This document shows, in pieces, positions 63,266-64,000 of a DNA stretch of 64,000 bases. Under the pieces are notes generated by a model. It was given only the letters and a program-made list of their open reading frames with translations, searched no databases and had not been told where the DNA came from. Position 1 is the first letter of the stretch, and each line of letters opens with the position of its first letter. This DNA is from Lepidostoma basale. Taxonomy: Eukaryota; Arthropoda; Insecta; Trichoptera; Lepidostomatidae. The stretch is from assembly GCA_022606425.2 (NCBI GenBank), contig JAHDVF020000135.1:62001-126000 (forward strand), given 5' to 3'. The translations under genes were made by a program, and so were the position numbers.

Positions 63266-64000
63266 TCCGGACCAATGAGTTATATAAAATTCGCAGTTAT
63301 ACAAAACACCCTATACAAACTGGAAATACTTATTTTTTTCAATTATTATACTATGCTGTCACAGTTTAAAATATTTTTTGACAAGTTTGTGTAAGATTAT
63401 TATTTTTAAAATCGTTTCGACAGGTACAATTTTTTTGTTTAATTTTGAATCGTTGGGTTCGTAAGGCCAGCTAGCCATTTTTAATTTTTCCTCATTAACC
63501 TTAGTTAATCTAGTCAGCGGAGCCCATTATATAAAGGCAGTTATGAAGTTGCGTGGTATTAGAGCTTGGCAAAATATTTCATTACCTGCCTTAAATTCCG
63601 CTTTTCCCGACTTTAAATTTCACTTAGAGCTCCGTGAAAATTGTGGAAATTGTATTTTTCCGCAATACCTACTCGGTTCCGCCTGTCATCTCTCCTTGGG
63701 GGAAATCTTTCTAGCAGAAATGTGAAAATTTCCACAAGTTTTCAGGATTTGTTTCCAAAGCATAAAGTACACAGTTTTCTAATTCATGGCGGGAAATTCG
63801 CCATGAAAAAAAGAATTTATTCATTGAAACGTGCATAAATATTGAAAGATTTGTGATCTTTGGTCAACACTTGCGATGTACAGTACGCGGCATAAAATAA
63901 CAACAGAAATATTTTCACATTAGAATATTAATCTATCCTAATTTTAAGATTTACTTAACCAAATGACTGCATATGTATCACAAACTGCTATCAAATCAAT
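63266..64000. other. Unrecognised; possible LINE-A tail at the edge
   Basis: ORFs 63543-63725 and 63641-63838 overlap in different frames and have no known motif. 'ctatcaaatcaat' at 63989-64000 may begin another LINE-A tail. Confidence 0.3.

Noticed and set aside
63543..63838. Host gene in the last kilobase
   Set aside because: Two short overlapping ORFs in different frames with no motif or splice support.

Overview
This window looks like intergenic or heterochromatic DNA from an arthropod, most likely an insect. It is AT-rich and packed with decayed, nested transposable elements. The assignment rests on the element types seen: insect-style LINE reverse transcriptase (RT) tails, a Transib DNA transposon, mariner-type remnants, tRNA-headed SINEs and hammerhead-bearing repeats. 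I found no host protein-coding gene I can defend, no rRNA and no CRISPR array. Nearly every translatable stretch belongs to a broken retroelement.

LINE families (local names). LINE-A has a Jockey-like C-terminus with the motif RTNLPLVMPVGRA and a TCAAA-type tail; there are more than 12 copies. LINE-B has the C-terminus SLRWFGHMERM...RPRKTWHDQI and a (TTAG)n tail; there are more than 20 copies. LINE-C has RFWKDHIERM with an (AAG)n tail. LINE-D has RLEAFEMWxYRR with an (AAG)n tail. LINE-F, LINE-G and LINE-H are other RTE/BovB-like C-termini. A CR1/L2-like LINE at 57763-58660 keeps the longest intact ORF (244 codons). All copies are 5'-truncated.

DNA transposons and other elements. A Transib element at 16340-19297 has a perfect 5-bp target duplication (CGACG) and termini resembling V(D)J recombination signals. 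There are two internally deleted mariner-type elements (52217-52962 and 62165-62560), a mariner transposase scrap at 40640-40760, a solo LTR at 5511-6551 with a 4-bp duplication, several MITEs/foldback elements, two SINE families, and a 109-135 bp tandem repeat array at 23170-25310 split by two later insertions.

Main signal. About thirty short motifs fit the hammerhead self-cleaving ribozyme pattern: CTGANGA, stem II, GAAA, short stem III, then TC or TT. They sit in AT-rich repeat units of at least five sequence families. Stem III is palindromic in most families (ACAGCTGT, ACATGT, ACCGGT, ACTAGT), as expected for ribozymes that act as dimers. Many occur as head-to-head inverted pairs forming palindromes of about 100-230 bp. 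One sits in a 91-bp insertion with a perfect 12-bp target duplication inside a SINE. Hammerheads of this minimal type are known from Penelope-like retroelements; membership here is inferred because no Penelope RT or GIY-YIG domain was seen.

Layout. 1-16 kb: LINE-A/B/C/D/G debris, solo LTR, foldback element, first ribozymes. 16.3-19.3 kb: Transib. 20-25.3 kb: foldback element, chimeric SINE, tandem array. 26-31 kb: LINE-C, a 320-bp (TA)n tract, ribozyme units. 31-45 kb: LINE-B/A/C/G debris with ribozyme palindromes at 39, 42 and 43 kb. 45-49 kb: low-recognition AT-rich DNA and LINE-B. 49-55 kb: LINE-C, ribozymes, mariner, SINEs. 55-64 kb: LINE-B RT remnants, CR1/L2-like ORF, LINE-D, LINE-A and further ribozyme units.
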